DNA of 64,000 nt from Inia geoffrensis (GCA_036417435.1 CM070899.1:148628237-148692236); one strand, 5' to 3'; shown: positions 46,826 to 57,485, counted from the stretch's first letter. Notes: a model not told the origin generated them from the letters alone. Program-made: numbers and translations.

Positions 46826-47203
46826 TGTTATGGGCTAAATTGTATCCCCTCAAATTCATGGCCCTAATACCCATATCTAGAGATAGAGGCTTTAGAGGGT
46901 TATTAGGGTTAAATGAGGTCATAAGAGTGGTCTGTAATCTGATAGGACAAATGTTCTTATAAACTGAAGAACAGGCACCAAAGAGCTCTTTCTCTCTCTC
47001 CACACACACAGATGAAAGGCCTTATGAAGACATAGGAGAAGCAGGTTTCTGCAAGCCAGAAAGACAGGCCTCATCAGAAACCAACCTTGCTGGCACTTTG
47101 ATCTTGGACTTCCAGCCTTTAAAACTGTGAAAAATTAAATTTCTGTTGTTTAAGCCACCCAGTCTGTGGTATTCTGTTATGGCAGCCCAAGCAGGCTAAT
47201 ACA
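46826..47203 (+). repeat. MaLR solo LTR (MST/MLT1A-like)
   Basis: TGTTATGGGCTAAATTGTAT at the 5' end, ATGGCCCTAATACCCATATC, GACATAGGAGAAGCAGGTTT, GATCTTGGACTTCCAGCCTT, AAATTTCTGTTGTTTAAGCC and CAGGCTAATACA at the 3' end: full-length LTR order. A 5-bp TSD GGTAC lies at 46821-46825 and 47204-47208. No internal sequence, so a solo LTR. Confidence 0.95.
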
Positions 47204-47208
47204 GGTAC

Positions 47209-47779
47209 CTGTATTTTTACCTCAATGTTTGTTAGATTTCTCCTTGGCACTGGAGCTCTAGAATTTTATCAGGATGGATCTTGGTGTGTCTTTCCTCATC
47301 ACCTCCAACTAGAACTTGTTATGTTAATTTTCAGATACATCCCAACCCACCCTCCTTAGGGAAATTTTATTTTCTTATTGGCCAATTATTGCCTCTCCTC
47401 ACTTTTTCTTTTATAATATCCTGAAACTACTTTATTTGCATTTTTGGTATCTGAGATTTATTATCCTATTCTCTTATCGGTTCTATCATATTTTCCCAGC
47501 TCTGTGTCATCTGAAATAGTTCTTTTACCAGGTATTCCAGGTTAAAGATTTGGGCCTCAGCAGTGACTATCTAACTCCCAATCAATCTGCTTACTTTTTT
47601 TTTTTTTTTTTTTTTTTAACTTCAGAAATCATGACATACGATATCCAGACAGTTTTAGAATCTGAATTATCTTTTGTTTTATTCAAGAAATTCAAACTTA
47701 TCTGCCAATTTTCTACCGCTGTTAAAGAGTTCACTCAATTGGCATCAAAATACTCCTATAACCCTCATTCAAAAATGAA
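47209..47779. other. Unassigned; long poly(T) and small hairpin
   Basis: A run of about 24 T lies at 47597-47620 with no recognisable minus-strand retroelement behind it. A 10-bp inverted repeat with 4-nt loop (47762-47771 / 47776-47785) sits at the 5' junction of the next L1. Confidence 0.5.
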
Positions 47780-47856
47780 TGAGGGAGCAGAAGCAAGAAG
47801 AACTACTGTCCTGCAGCCTGTGGAACAAAAACCACATTCACAGAGAGATAGACAAG

Positions 47857-48751
47857 ATGAAAAGGCAGAGGGCTATGTACCAGATGAAGGAACAAGATAA
47901 AACCCCCAAAAATCAACTAAATGAAGTGGAGATTGGCAACCTTCCAGAAAAAGAATTCAGAATAATGATAGTGAAGATGATCTAGGACCTCAGAAAAAGG
48001 ATGGAGGCAAAAATCAAGAAGATTCAAGAAATGTTTAACAAAGACCTAGAACAATTAAAGAACAAACAAACAGAGATGGACAATACAATAACTGAAATGA
48101 AAAATACACTAGAAGGAATCAATAGCAGAATAACTGAGGCAGAAGAACTGATAAGTGACCTGAAAGAAAGAATGATGGAACTCACTGCTGCGGAACAGAA
48201 TAAAGAAAAAAGAAATGAAGACAGCCTAAGAGACCTCTGGGACAACATTAAACGCAACAACATTCGCATTATAGGGGACCAAGAAGGAGAAGAGAGACAA
48301 AGGACCCGAGAAAATATTTGAAGAGATTATAGTCGAAAAATTCCCTAAGATGGGAAAGGAAATAGCCACCCAAGTCCAGGAAGCGCAGAGGGTCCCATAC
48401 AGGATAAACCCAAGGAGAAACATGCCGTGACACATAGTAATCAAACTCGCAAAAATTAAAGACAAAGAAAAATTATTGAAAGCAGCAAGGGAAAAAGGAC
48501 AAATAACATACAAGGGAACTCTCATAAGGTTAACAGCTTTTTTCTCAGCAGAAACTCTACAAGCCAGAAGGGAATGGCATGATATACTTAAAGTGATGAA
48601 AGGGAAGAACCTACAACCAAGATTACTCTACCCGGCAAGGATCTCATTCAGATTTGACGGAGAAATCAAAAGCTTTACAGACAAGCAAAAGCTAAGAGAA
48701 TTCAGCACCACCAAACCAGCTCTACAACAAATGCTAAAGGAACTTCTCTAA
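47857..48751 (+). pseudogene. L1 copy C ORF1 (RNA-binding chaperone), broken
   Basis: ORF1p is the trimeric RNA-binding partner of ORF2p. The frame starts at the ATG of MKRQRAMYQMKEQDK. A coiled-coil part follows (heptad-like, about 48001-48200), then the RRM region (RDLWDNIKRNNIRIIG) and C-terminal domain (ARREWHDILKVMKGKNLQP). Breaks are TAG at 47983-47985, a one-base loss near 48300 causing the stop after RTRENI, and TGA at about 48428. The last piece (48476-48751) ends at the normal QQMLKELL terminus. The length fits about 300 codons. Confidence 0.92.
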
Positions 48752-49630
48752 GTGAGAAACACAAGAGAAGAAAAGGACCTACAAAATCAAACCCAAAACA
48801 ATTAAGAAAATGGTCATAGGATCATACATATAATTACCTTAAACGTGAATGGATTAAATGCTCCAACCAAAAGACACATGCTCACTGAATGAATACAAAA
48901 ACAAGACCCATATGTATATTGTCTACAAGAGACCCACTTCAGACCTAGGGACATATACAGAATGAAAGTGAAGGGGTGGAAAAAGACATTCCATGCAAAT
49001 GGAAATCAAAAGAAAGCTAGAGTAGCAATACCCATATCAGATAAAATAGACTTTAAAATAAAGAATGTTACAAGAGACAAGGTAGGACACTACATAATGA
49101 TCAAGGGGTCAAGCCAAGAAGAAGATATGACAATTATAAATATATATGCACCCAACATAGGAGCACCTCATTATATAAGGCAACTGCTGACAGCTATAAA
49201 AGAACAAATCGACAGTAACACAATAATAGTGGGGGACTTTAACACCTCACTTACACCAATGGACAGATCATCCAAAATGAAAATAAATAAGGAAACAGAA
49301 GCATTAAATGACACAATAGACCAGAGAGATTTAATTGATATTTACAGGACATTCCATCCAAAAACAGCAGATTGCACTTTCTTCTCAAGTGCACATGGAA
49401 CATTCTCCAGGATAGATTACATTTTGGGTCACAAATCAAGGCTCAGTAAATTTAAGAAAATTGAAATCATATCAAGCACCCTTTCTGACCACAATGCTAT
49501 GAGATTAGAAACGAATTACAGGGAAAAAAACGTAAAAAACACAAACACATGGAGGCTAAACAATATGTTACTGAATAACCAAGAGATCACTGAAGAAATA
49601 AAAGAGGAAATCAAAAAGTACCTAGGGACA

Positions 49631-49842
49631 GGGCTTCCCTGGTGGTGCAGTGGTTGGGAGTCTGCCTGCCAATGCGGGGGACGTGGGTTCATGCCCCTGT
49701 CCAGGGGGTTCCCACATGCCGCGGAGTGGCTGGGCCCGTGGGCCATGGCAGCTGGGCCTGCGTGTCCGGAGCCTGTGCCCCGCGATGGGGGAGGCCACGG
49801 CAGTGAGAGGCCCACGTACAGCAAAAAAAAAAAAAAAAAAAA
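49631..49842 (+). mobile_element. CHR-2-type SINE in L1 endonuclease region
   Basis: GGGCTTCCCTGGTGGTGCAG head, B-box-like GGGTTCATGCCCC, then GCAGTGAGAGGCCCACGTAC and a tail of about 20 A. TSD CCTAGGGACA at 49621-49630 and 49843-49852. It fuses in frame with ORF2 for some codons, giving a chimeric open frame of 298 codons that has no meaning as a gene. Confidence 0.97.
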
Positions 49843-50304
49843 CCTAGGGACAAATTAAAATGAAAACACGATGATCGAAAACCTATGGGATGCAGCAAAA
49901 GCAGTTCTAAGAGGGAAGTTTCTAGCTATACAAGCCTACCTCAAGAAACAAGAAAAATCTCAAATAAACAATCTAAACTTATGCCTAATGGAACTAGAGA
50001 AAGAAGAGCAAACAGAACCCAAAGTTAGCAGAAGGAAAGAAATCATCAAGATCAGAGCAGAAATAAATGAAATAGAAACAAAGAAAACAATAACAGAGAT
50101 CAATAAAACTGAAAGCTTCTTCTTTGGGAAGATAAACAAAATTGATAAACCATTAGCCAGACTCATCAAGAAAAGAGGGAGAGGACTCAAATCAGTAAAA
50201 TTAGAAATGAAAAAGAAGAAGTTAAAACAGACGGGACAGAAATACAAAGCATCCTAAGTGACTACCACAAGCAACTTTATGCAACAAAATGTACAACCTG
50301 GAAG

Positions 50305-50395
50305 AAATGGACAAATTCTTGTCCATTTGGACAAAAGGTATAACCTTTTGGACAAAAAGGTATAACCAATGGACAAAAAGGTATAACTTTCCAAG
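50305..50395. repeat. Hairpin plus 20-bp tandem triplication in L1
   Basis: Perfect 10-bp arms 50305-50314 and 50319-50328 with loop ATTC, followed by three roughly 20-bp units of TGGACAAAAAGGTATAAC type ending near 50388. The equivalent part of copy A (1075-1120) has none of this. Confidence 0.93.
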
Positions 50396-50570
50396 ACCAA
50401 ACCAGGAAGAAATAGAAAATATGAACAGACCAATTACAAGTAATGAAACTGAAACTGTGATTAAAAATCCCACTACTGGGCATATACCCTGAGAAAACCA
50501 AAATTGAAAAAGAGGCATGTACCAAAATGTTCATCGCAGCTCTATTTACAATAGCCCGGAGATGGAAACA

Positions 50571-50680
50571 ACCTAAGTGCCCATCGTCAGATGAATGGAT
50601 AAAGAAGATGTGGCACATATACACAATGGAATATTACTCAGCATTAAAAAGAAACGAAATTGAGCTATTTGTAATGAGGT
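50571..50680 (+). pseudogene. L1 ORF2 C-terminal fragment in transducing L1
   Basis: Only the last coding part is present: PTTGHIP from the junction, then the region equivalent to copy A 3380-3619 ([35 protein letters not shown]) with a TAG at about 50681. Too short for any activity. Confidence 0.8.
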
Positions 50681-51165
50681 AGATAGACCTCGAGTCTGTC
50701 ATACAGAGTGAAGTAAGTCAGAAAGACAAAGACAAATACCGTATGCTAACACATATATATGGAATTTAAGAGAAAAAAAAATGTTATGAAGAACCTAGGG
50801 GTAAGACAGGAATAAAGACAGAGACCTACTGGAGAACGGACTTGAGGATATGGGGAGGGGGAAGGGTGGGCTATGAGAGGGCGAGGGAGGGGCATGGACA
50901 TATATATACTAACAAACGTAAGGTAGATAGCTAATGGGAAGCAGCCGCTTGGCACAGGGATATCAGCTCGGTGCTTTGTGACTGCCTGGAGGGGTGGGAT
51001 AGGGAGGGAAGGAAGGAGGGAGACACAAGAGGGAGGAAATGTGTGAGCGTGTGTATATGTATAGCTGATTCACTTTGTTATAGGGTAGAAACTGACACAC
51101 CATCGTAGAGCAATTTTAACCCAATAAAGATGTTAAAAAAATAAAAAAAAATAAAAAAAGAACAA

Positions 51166-51508
51166 TTTTGAATGTATGATGATAAGCTATTTTTGGTAAT
51201 AATGCTTTACTTATTCCTTCTTCTGGTCAATGTTATTGTCATAAAAATGTTATCAATTTTTCAAATATTAGAAGCATTTAGAGAGAAAAAAGAAACATGG
51301 TAGGTGGGCTTCTTATCCTTTGTAGAATATTATTTATGAAGTATTTTATTTCCACCAAAATGAGAAACTGAAGTTTCCTGTCCTTCAGTTGAATACAGTC
51401 TAACATGTTTTCTAAGTAGCAATGTCACATGTTACAAAAATTGTAGATCCAATTTATGGTTTCTATAAAATTAGATTCATACACATTCAAATTAAATAAC
51501 TTAAAACT
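51166..51508 (+). other. Transduced flanking sequence (candidate)
   Basis: Non-L1 sequence between the L1 tail and a second poly(A) tail. It has no open frame or named repeat and ends with ATTAAA 12 nt before the A run. It should match the 3' flank of the source L1 elsewhere in the genome. Confidence 0.75.
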
Positions 51509-51525
51509 AAAAAAAAAAAAAAAAA

Positions 51526-53949
51526 TCATCCAACAAGCAAGTCCAGGACCAGATGGCTTCACAGGTGAATTCTATCAAATATTTAGAGAAGACCTAACAC
51601 CCATCCCTTTCAAACTCTTCCAAAAAATTGCAGAGGAAGGAACATTCACTCCCAAACTCATTCTATGAGGCCACCATCACCCTGACACCAAAACCAAAGA
51701 TACTACAAAAAAAACAAAATTACAGACTAATATCACTGATGAATATAGATGCAAATATCCTCAACAAAATACTACCAAACAGAATCCAACAACACATAAA
51801 AAGGATCATACACCATCATCAAGTGGGATTTATCCCAGGGATGCAAGGAGTCTTCAACATATGCAAATCAACCAATGTGATTCACCATATTAACAAACTG
51901 AAGAATAAAAACCATACGATGTCAATAGATGCAGAAAATTCTTTTGACAAAATTCAACACCCATTTATGATAAAAACTCTCCAGAAAGTGGGCACAGACA
52001 GAACCTACCTCAACATAATAAAGGCCATATATGACAAACCCACAGCAAACATCATTCTCAATGGTGAAAAACTGAAAGCATTTCCTCTAAGATCAGGAAC
52101 AAGACAAGGATGTCCACTCTCACCACTATTATTCAACATAGTTTTGGAAGTCCTAGCCACGGCAGTCAGAGAAGAAAAAGAAATAAAAGGAATAGAAACT
52201 GAAAAGCAAGAAGTAAAACTGTCACTGTTTGCAGCTGACACGATACTATACATAGAGAATCCTAAAGATGCCACCAGAAAACTACTAGAGCTAATCAATG
52301 AATCTGGTAAAGTAGCAGGATACAAAATTAATGCACAGAAATCTCTTGCACTCCTATACACTAATGATGATAAATATGAAAGAGAAATTAAGGAAACCCT
52401 CCCATTTACCATTGCAACAAAAAGAATAAAATACCTAGGAATAAACCTATGTAGGGAGACAAAAGACCTGTATGCAGAAAACTATAAGACACTGATGAAA
52501 GAAGTTAAAGATGATACCAATAGATGGAGAGATATACCATGTTCTTGGATTGGAAGAATCAATATTGTGAAAATGACTATACTACCCAAAGCAATCTGTA
52601 GATTCAATGCAATCCCTGTCAAATTACCAGTGGCATTTTTTATGGAACTAGAACAAAAAACCTTAAAATTTGCATGGAGACACAAAAGACCCTGAATAGC
52701 CAAACCAGTCTTGAGGGAAGAAAATGGAGCTGGAGGAATCAGACTCCTTGACTTCATACTATACTATAAAGCTACAGTAATCAAGACAATACGGTACTGG
52801 CACAAAAACAAAAACATAGGTCAACAGAACAAGATAGAAAGCCCGGAGGTAAATCCACGCACCTACGGTCAACTAATCAATAACAAAGGAGGCAAGGATA
52901 TACAATGGAGAAAAGACAGTCTCTTCCATAAGTGGTGCTGGGAAAACTGGACAGCTACATGTAAAAGAATGAAATTAGAACACTCCCTAACACCATACAC
53001 AAAAACAAAGTGAAAATGGATTGGAGACCTAATTATAAGACCAGACACTATAAAACACTTAGAGGAAAACACAGGAAGAACACTCTTTGACATAAATCAC
53101 AGCAAGATCTTTTTTGATCCACCTCCTGGCATAATAGAAATAAAAACAAAAATAAACAGATGGGACCTAATGAAACTTCAAAGCTTTTGCACAGCAAAGG
53201 AAACCATAAACTAGATGAAAAGACAACCCTCAGAATGGGAGAAAATATTTGCAAACGAATCAACAGACAAAGGATTAATCTCCAAAATGTATAAACAGCT
53301 CATGCAGCTCAATATTAAAAAAACAAACAACCCAATCCAAAAATGGGCAGAAGAGCTAAATAGACATTTCTCCAAAGAAGACACACAGATGGCCAAGAAG
53401 CACATGAAAAGCTGCTCAACATCACTAATTATTAGAGAAATGCAAATCAAAACTACAGTGAGGTATCACCTCACATGAGTTAGAATGGGCATCCTCAGAA
53501 AATCTACAAACAATAAATGCTGGAGAGGGTGTGGAGAAAAGGGAACCCTCTTGCACTGTTGGTGGGAATGGAAATGGATACAGCCACTATGGAGAACAGT
53601 ATGGAGGTTCCTTAAAAAACTCAAAATAGAATAACCATATGATTCAGCAGTCCCACTACTGGGCATATACCCAGAGAAAACCATAATTCAAAAAGACATG
53701 CACCCCAGTGTTCATTGCAGCACTATTTACAATAGCCAGGTCATGGAAGCAACCTAAATGCCCATTGATAGATGAATGGATAAAGAAGATATGGTACATT
53801 TATACAATGGACTATTACTCAGCCATAAAAAGGAACGAAACTGGGTCATTTGTAGAGACGTGGATGGATCCAGAGACTGTCATACACAGTGAAGTAAGTC
53901 GGAAAGAGAAAAACAAATATCGTATATTAATGCATATATGTAAAACCTA
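51526..53949 (+). pseudogene. L1 copy C ORF2, reverse transcriptase to C-terminus
   Basis: Resumes ORF2 at the RT core ([13 protein letters not shown]). A frameshift near 51650-51660 leads to the 355-codon frame 51628-52695 with [32 protein letters not shown] and [14 protein letters not shown]. The catalytic FADD is FAAD here (GCTGAC at about 52233), so one active-site Asp is lost. TGA at 52693 ends it. Pieces at 52711-53013, 53215-53478 and 53708-53950 complete the protein, including the Cys cluster [19 protein letters not shown] near 53517, where the final Cys is Trp. Inactive on several counts. Confidence 0.92.
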
Positions 53950-54165
53950 GAAAAATGGTACAGATGAATCGGTTTGCAGAGCAGCAACTGAGACACAGAT
54001 GTAGAGAACAAACGTATGGACACTAAGTAGGGAAAGCGGCGGGGGGTGGGGGTGGGGGTTGAATGAATTGGGAGATTGGGAATGACATGTATACACTGCT
54101 GTGTATAAAACTGATGACTAATAAGAACCTGCTGTATAAAAAATAAATAAAATTAAAAAAAAAAA
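53950..54165 (+). other. L1 copy C 3' UTR and tail
   Basis: AATCGGTTTGCAGAGCAGCA, GACACAGATGTAGAGAACAA, a G-rich patch (54030-54060), GAATTGGGAGATTGGGAATG, then GAACCTGCTGTATAAAAAAT and an A-rich tail. It differs from the copy A 3' UTR and matches 15840-16000, so copy C belongs to another L1 subfamily. Confidence 0.88.
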
Positions 54166-54173
54166 AAGAATGA

Positions 54174-54483
54174 GGGCTTCTTTGGTGGCACAGTGGTTAA
54201 GAATCTGCCTGCCAATGCAGGGGACACAGTTTTGAGCCCTGGTCTGGGAAGATCCCACATGCCATGGAACAAGTAAGCCTGTGCACCACAACTACTGACC
54301 CTGTGCTCTAGAGCCAGTGAGCCACAACTACTGAGCCCACACACCACAACTACTGGAGCCTGTGTGCCTAGAGCCCATGCTCTGCAACAAGAGAAGCCCC
54401 TGCTAGCCACAACTAGAGAAAGCCTGCACGCAGCAACGAAGACCCAATGCAGCCAAAAAGAAATAAAATATAATAAATTTTTT
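54174..54483 (+). mobile_element. CHR-1-type SINE
   Basis: GGGCTTCTTTGGTGGCACAG head, CCACAACTACTGAGCCCACA-type internal repeats, GCACGCAGCAACGAAGACCC and an A/T-rich tail. TSD AAAAAGAATGA at 54163-54173 and 54484-54494; it inserted at the tail of L1 copy C. A 150-codon minus frame over it is spurious. Confidence 0.95.
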
Positions 54484-54589
54484 AAAAAGAATGAAAAATG
54501 AATGAATAAATTTATGACATACATACCATGGTCCAGGAAATCTTCAGATGGGTACAGTTCACTTAGTTTAAAAAAAAAAAAAAAAGACT

Positions 54590-55118
54590 GAATTATTATC
54601 CTCACTGAGCTTATAGTCTAGTGGTATAGACCGGCAGCATAAAAACCCATAAATGAATATATGAAAACAAAATTTAAGGCATACTATGAAAGAATATAAA
54701 AGAGTACCATAAGAGAAAATAACAGGTCAGGATGGAGGTGTAGTGATTATTGTAAATAGTATGGTTGGGAAGGCTTCCTTGGAAGTAAAATTTAAGCTGA
54801 GAACGAAGGATGAGTTGACCAGTGCAAGATATAAGTGGAACATTGTTCCAAACAGAAGACAACATTTATAATAAGAGTGATCTATTCAAGGCATTGGAAA
54901 GAGGGCCACCACAGCTGAAGCAAGCTGGGCTTTGGAGGTTGTATAAAAATGTAGTCTTCATTGTAAGAGCAATGAAAAGCCATTGTCATGTATTAAGAAG
55001 AGAGTGTTATCCAACTTTCATGTAAAAAGGATGATTCTGGGTGCTATTTGAAGAATAGATTGAGGGCAGTTGGGTCACAGGTATCTGTACAGAAATAGAA
55101 ATTGTTAGTGCCTTCTAA
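54590..55118 (-). repeat. L2 LINE fragment
   Basis: Reverse L2: CTGAGCTTATAGTCTAGTGG, GGGAAGGCTTCCTTGGAAGT, CATTGTTCCAAACAGAAGAC, AGAGCAATGAAAAGCCATTG, AAAGGATGATTCTGGGTGCT, AATAGATTGAGGGCAGTTGG. This is the best preserved L2 here. Confidence 0.8.
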
Positions 55119-55120
55119 AC

Positions 55121-55330
55121 CAGGGGTCAGCAAACTTCTATAAAGGACTAGATAGCAACTATTTTAAGGTTTGCAGTTCGTGTAGTCCCTGTCGTAACTA
55201 AACTATCACTGCAGCATGTAAACCCCTGCAGACAATACATAAATTAATTAGCATGGCTGTATTCCAGTAAAGTATTATTTACAAGTATAAGTAGTTGGCT
55301 AGATCTGACTTGCAAGCTGTAGTTTTCTGA
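55121..55330 (+). mobile_element. MER5A-like hAT (Charlie) DNA transposon remnant
   Basis: CAGGGGTCAGCAAACTTCTA is the MER5A terminus, followed by AAGGACTAGATAGCAACTAT, GTAGTCCCTGTCGTAACTAA, AATTAGCATGGCTGTATTCC and CAAGCTGTAGTTTTCTGA. Non-autonomous, no transposase. The right terminal repeat is decayed. Confidence 0.9.
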
Positions 55331-55384
55331 AATTTAGATATTGCTCTTCACTCAGCCCAAAAGATCATCAGGGAGATGCTAATC

Positions 55385-55475
55385 TCCAAGTTCTGTGATG
55401 TATCCCATAGACTGGTTACAGTGACTGTCATATAGTAGGTGTTAGTAAATATTTGTTTAAAGAAAAAGCAATGTA
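55385..55475 (+). repeat. Possible L2 3' end
   Basis: GTGACTGTCATATAGTAGGT then GTTAGTAAATATTTGTTT resembles the L2 3' terminus in plus orientation; short, so uncertain. Confidence 0.4.
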
Positions 55476-56479
55476 GAAAGCCATGATATTTAAACTTGTC
55501 TAATCAGAAAAAAAATTGATTGATTCATACCTTGGCTTGGTGTCACTAAACTAGCTTCCTGCCCATAACAAAATTTATTGCAGAATGACTCATAGTAAGT
55601 GATACTGGTCAATTAGCTTAGTGGAGAACGTTTTTCAAATTTGCCTTGGCTTGTATTTCTCTCTAATATCCCATTTTTTTCTTATTAATGGAGAGATTCT
55701 ATATGTGATAGATTTCATCCCTTCTTGTTTTGGAATACCTTAGAGTCTCCTTTTGGTGTTAGTGTATACTTAAACAGATTCAAGGTTTTTTATTTATCCT
55801 TACTTGATGGATAAGATTTATATATTTATGATATTTAATCACGTGATATTTGGATGTTGGATATTGGAAAGCCCATGTATCTAAGCAGTATCCCCAACAC
55901 CAAGATGTTGGGTGAGCATGAAAAACCTGGTGCATTTTTTATTACTAGTGAGTAGGAAGCATAGAATTTACATGACAAGACCCCATAAACAGAAAAGATT
56001 AGTAGATAGAAACCTGAGCTTGAATTAGTATGAATTGGGGATGATTTTGGCATTAACGTGTCCAATACCTTTGTCTCCTCGAAAAAGTCATCATTGCGCT
56101 TCTTACAGGGTACTAGTTTTGATGGTGATAGGTGTTTGCTAATTTGAAATGGGGATTGGGAAAGGTATTGCAATGTTTAAATAAAAGCTTAACCCATGTA
56201 AACCCTTCTTAAAGTTTATTTCTTTTTAGCTCAGCTTAAGATGTCATATAGGAGGCAACACATGGTCAATAAAAACTCCTTGGAATCTGCCAGCCAAGCT
56301 GTTCTTTGTCCTCATTATATTCCCTGTGAGACTCCAGGGATCACTGCTATGAGCATTGTTTTCTTGTAAGAAAAATATCATGACTGATTCATGGTAAGTT
56401 AGTATAGTTATAGTAGCTTATATTTAAAGCTTTGAGAAGGTTTTTTCTTACATATATTTTTAGAAAATAAATGTACAGT
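55476..56479. other. No recognisable feature
   Basis: 1 kb of unique-looking sequence. A 112-codon minus frame (55835-56173) has no recognisable domain. Confidence 0.45.
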
Positions 56480-57010
56480 CAGTGGAAAACTTGAAAAATA
56501 CACAAATTAAAAAAAATAAATAAAGCAATGAAACCACTCTGCAGGGAGACACCCAGTTGTACACAAAATTGGGATCATGCTGAAAGCACTGCTTTGTGAC
56601 CTGCTTTGAAAAACTTTATAACATAGCATATACATGACATTAGCAAGTCTTCTTGATATGGTTATTACTGGTCCTATCAAAAAGTATTTGATAATCATAT
56701 AACTTTGGACACACTGCTTGAGTCTAAGTTTTCACTATTATAAGTAATAGTATGAAGAATGTTTTTGTACACATTAATCATGTTTTCTTAGTTTAAATTA
56801 CAAAAAGTATAATTTAAAGTATAAAACATATAGATATTTTTAAACTCTTGACACATAACCCTGAATTACCCTTCAGAGAGTTAACGACATATTTGCTGCA
56901 GCAGTGCAAGATATTAGCAGTTTTGGTATATCTCACCAATACTGAATATTGCCTTTATTTTTTTTGCAAATACACAGACAATAAGTATTTAATTTTAATT
57001 TCTTTGGCTT
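56480..57010 (-). mobile_element. Old L1 (L1ME-like) fragment
   Basis: GAAAAATACACAAATTAAAA, ACACCCAGTTGTACACAAAA, TTTGTGACCTGCTTTGAAAA, then a diverged ORF2 tail (GACACATAACCCTGAATTAC). Similar in type to 11240-11640. Confidence 0.6.
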
Positions 57011-57299
57011 TGATTTTTAATTAGTTTAATTTTTAAAACTGTCATTGATACTTCCTACTTTATAAATTATTCATCTCACTTTTTCTCAATAGCATATATA
57101 TTTTTATATACTTATAATTCTATTAGCCTTTTGTCTAAATGTCTTTATATGCAGCAAATATTCTCTCAGTTTGCCATTTATATTTTAACTGTGTTTATGA
57201 AGTTTGCATTACACACAAATTTTAAATTATATTCAATGATAGTCCACATCTATTTAGTTTTACTACACGTTCCAGATTGTACTAAATTATTGACACATG

Positions 57300-57485
57300 C
57301 TATTTTATTTAATCTGTACATCACCTCTAAAGTGCATATAATAATTATTTATTTTCAGATGAGGAAACTGAGGCAAAGGGAGGTGGCTCAGTGTCCTGCC
57401 CAAGGTCACACACCAACTAGTAAGCAGCAGAGCTGGTCTTTAAAGCCAGATAGTCTGACTCCAGAGTCCACTTGGTTAATTATTA
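57300..57485 (-). repeat. MIR SINE
   Basis: Well kept core in reverse: TTTTCAGATGAGGAAACTGA, GGCAAAGGGAGGTGGCTCAG, CCCAAGGTCACACACCAACT, AGCAGCAGAGCTGGTCTTTA, GTCTGACTCCAGAGTCCACT. Confidence 0.92.

Larger units (their letters stand above)
48810..50469 (+). pseudogene. L1 copy C ORF2, endonuclease to pre-RT part
   Basis: ATG at 48810, 58 bp after the ORF1 stop, as in L1. Early stops (about 48831 and 48890) and a small deletion break the N-terminus. From 48962 the endonuclease domain is open: HANGNQKKARVAIPISDKID, VGDFNTSLTP, SRIDYILG and SDHNAMRL, with the catalytic Asp, Asn and His residues in place. A SINE enters at 49631. 49871-50257 continues the pre-RT linker, then a frameshift. 50305-50395 carries a new hairpin and a triplicated 20-bp unit. 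The frame meets the second insertion at 50469, just before the RT core. Confidence 0.9.
50470..51520 (+). mobile_element. 5'-truncated L1 carrying a 3' transduction
   Basis: Begins abruptly in the ORF2 C-terminal region (CACTACTGGGCATATACCC), runs through the 3' UTR to an AATAAA/A-rich end at 51123-51165, then about 340 bp of non-L1 sequence (51166-51508) ending in ATTAAA (51491-51496) and a 17-A tail (51509-51525). The host L1 ORF2 resumes right after. AAAAATC flanks it at 50463-50469 and 51521-51527, although the second copy merges with the poly(A). This is the structure of L1 read-through transcription followed by retrotransposition into another L1. Confidence 0.85.
47780..54165 (+). mobile_element. 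Near-complete L1 (copy C), split by two later insertions
   Basis: Starts in the L1 5' UTR just before ORF1, continues through ORF1 and ORF2 and ends with a 3' UTR and A-rich tail at 54141-54167. A SINE (49631-49842) and a short L1 with transduced sequence (50470-51520) interrupt ORF2. Removing both gives an ORF2 span of about 3.86 kb, close to the normal 1,275-1,290 codons. The parts either side of the second insert abut exactly in copy A (around 1190-1195). It could be misread as two truncated L1s. Confidence 0.9.

Noticed and set aside
48962..49858. 298-codon frame as an unusual fusion protein
   Set aside because: The C-terminal 70 or so residues are a SINE inserted into L1 ORF2 with its own TSD; the fusion is accidental.
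50313..50392. CRISPR-like direct repeats
   Set aside because: Three contiguous 20-bp units without spacers, inside an L1; a local tandem duplication.
54153..54605. 150-codon minus frame
   Set aside because: Antisense of a CHR-1 SINE and its A-rich tail.
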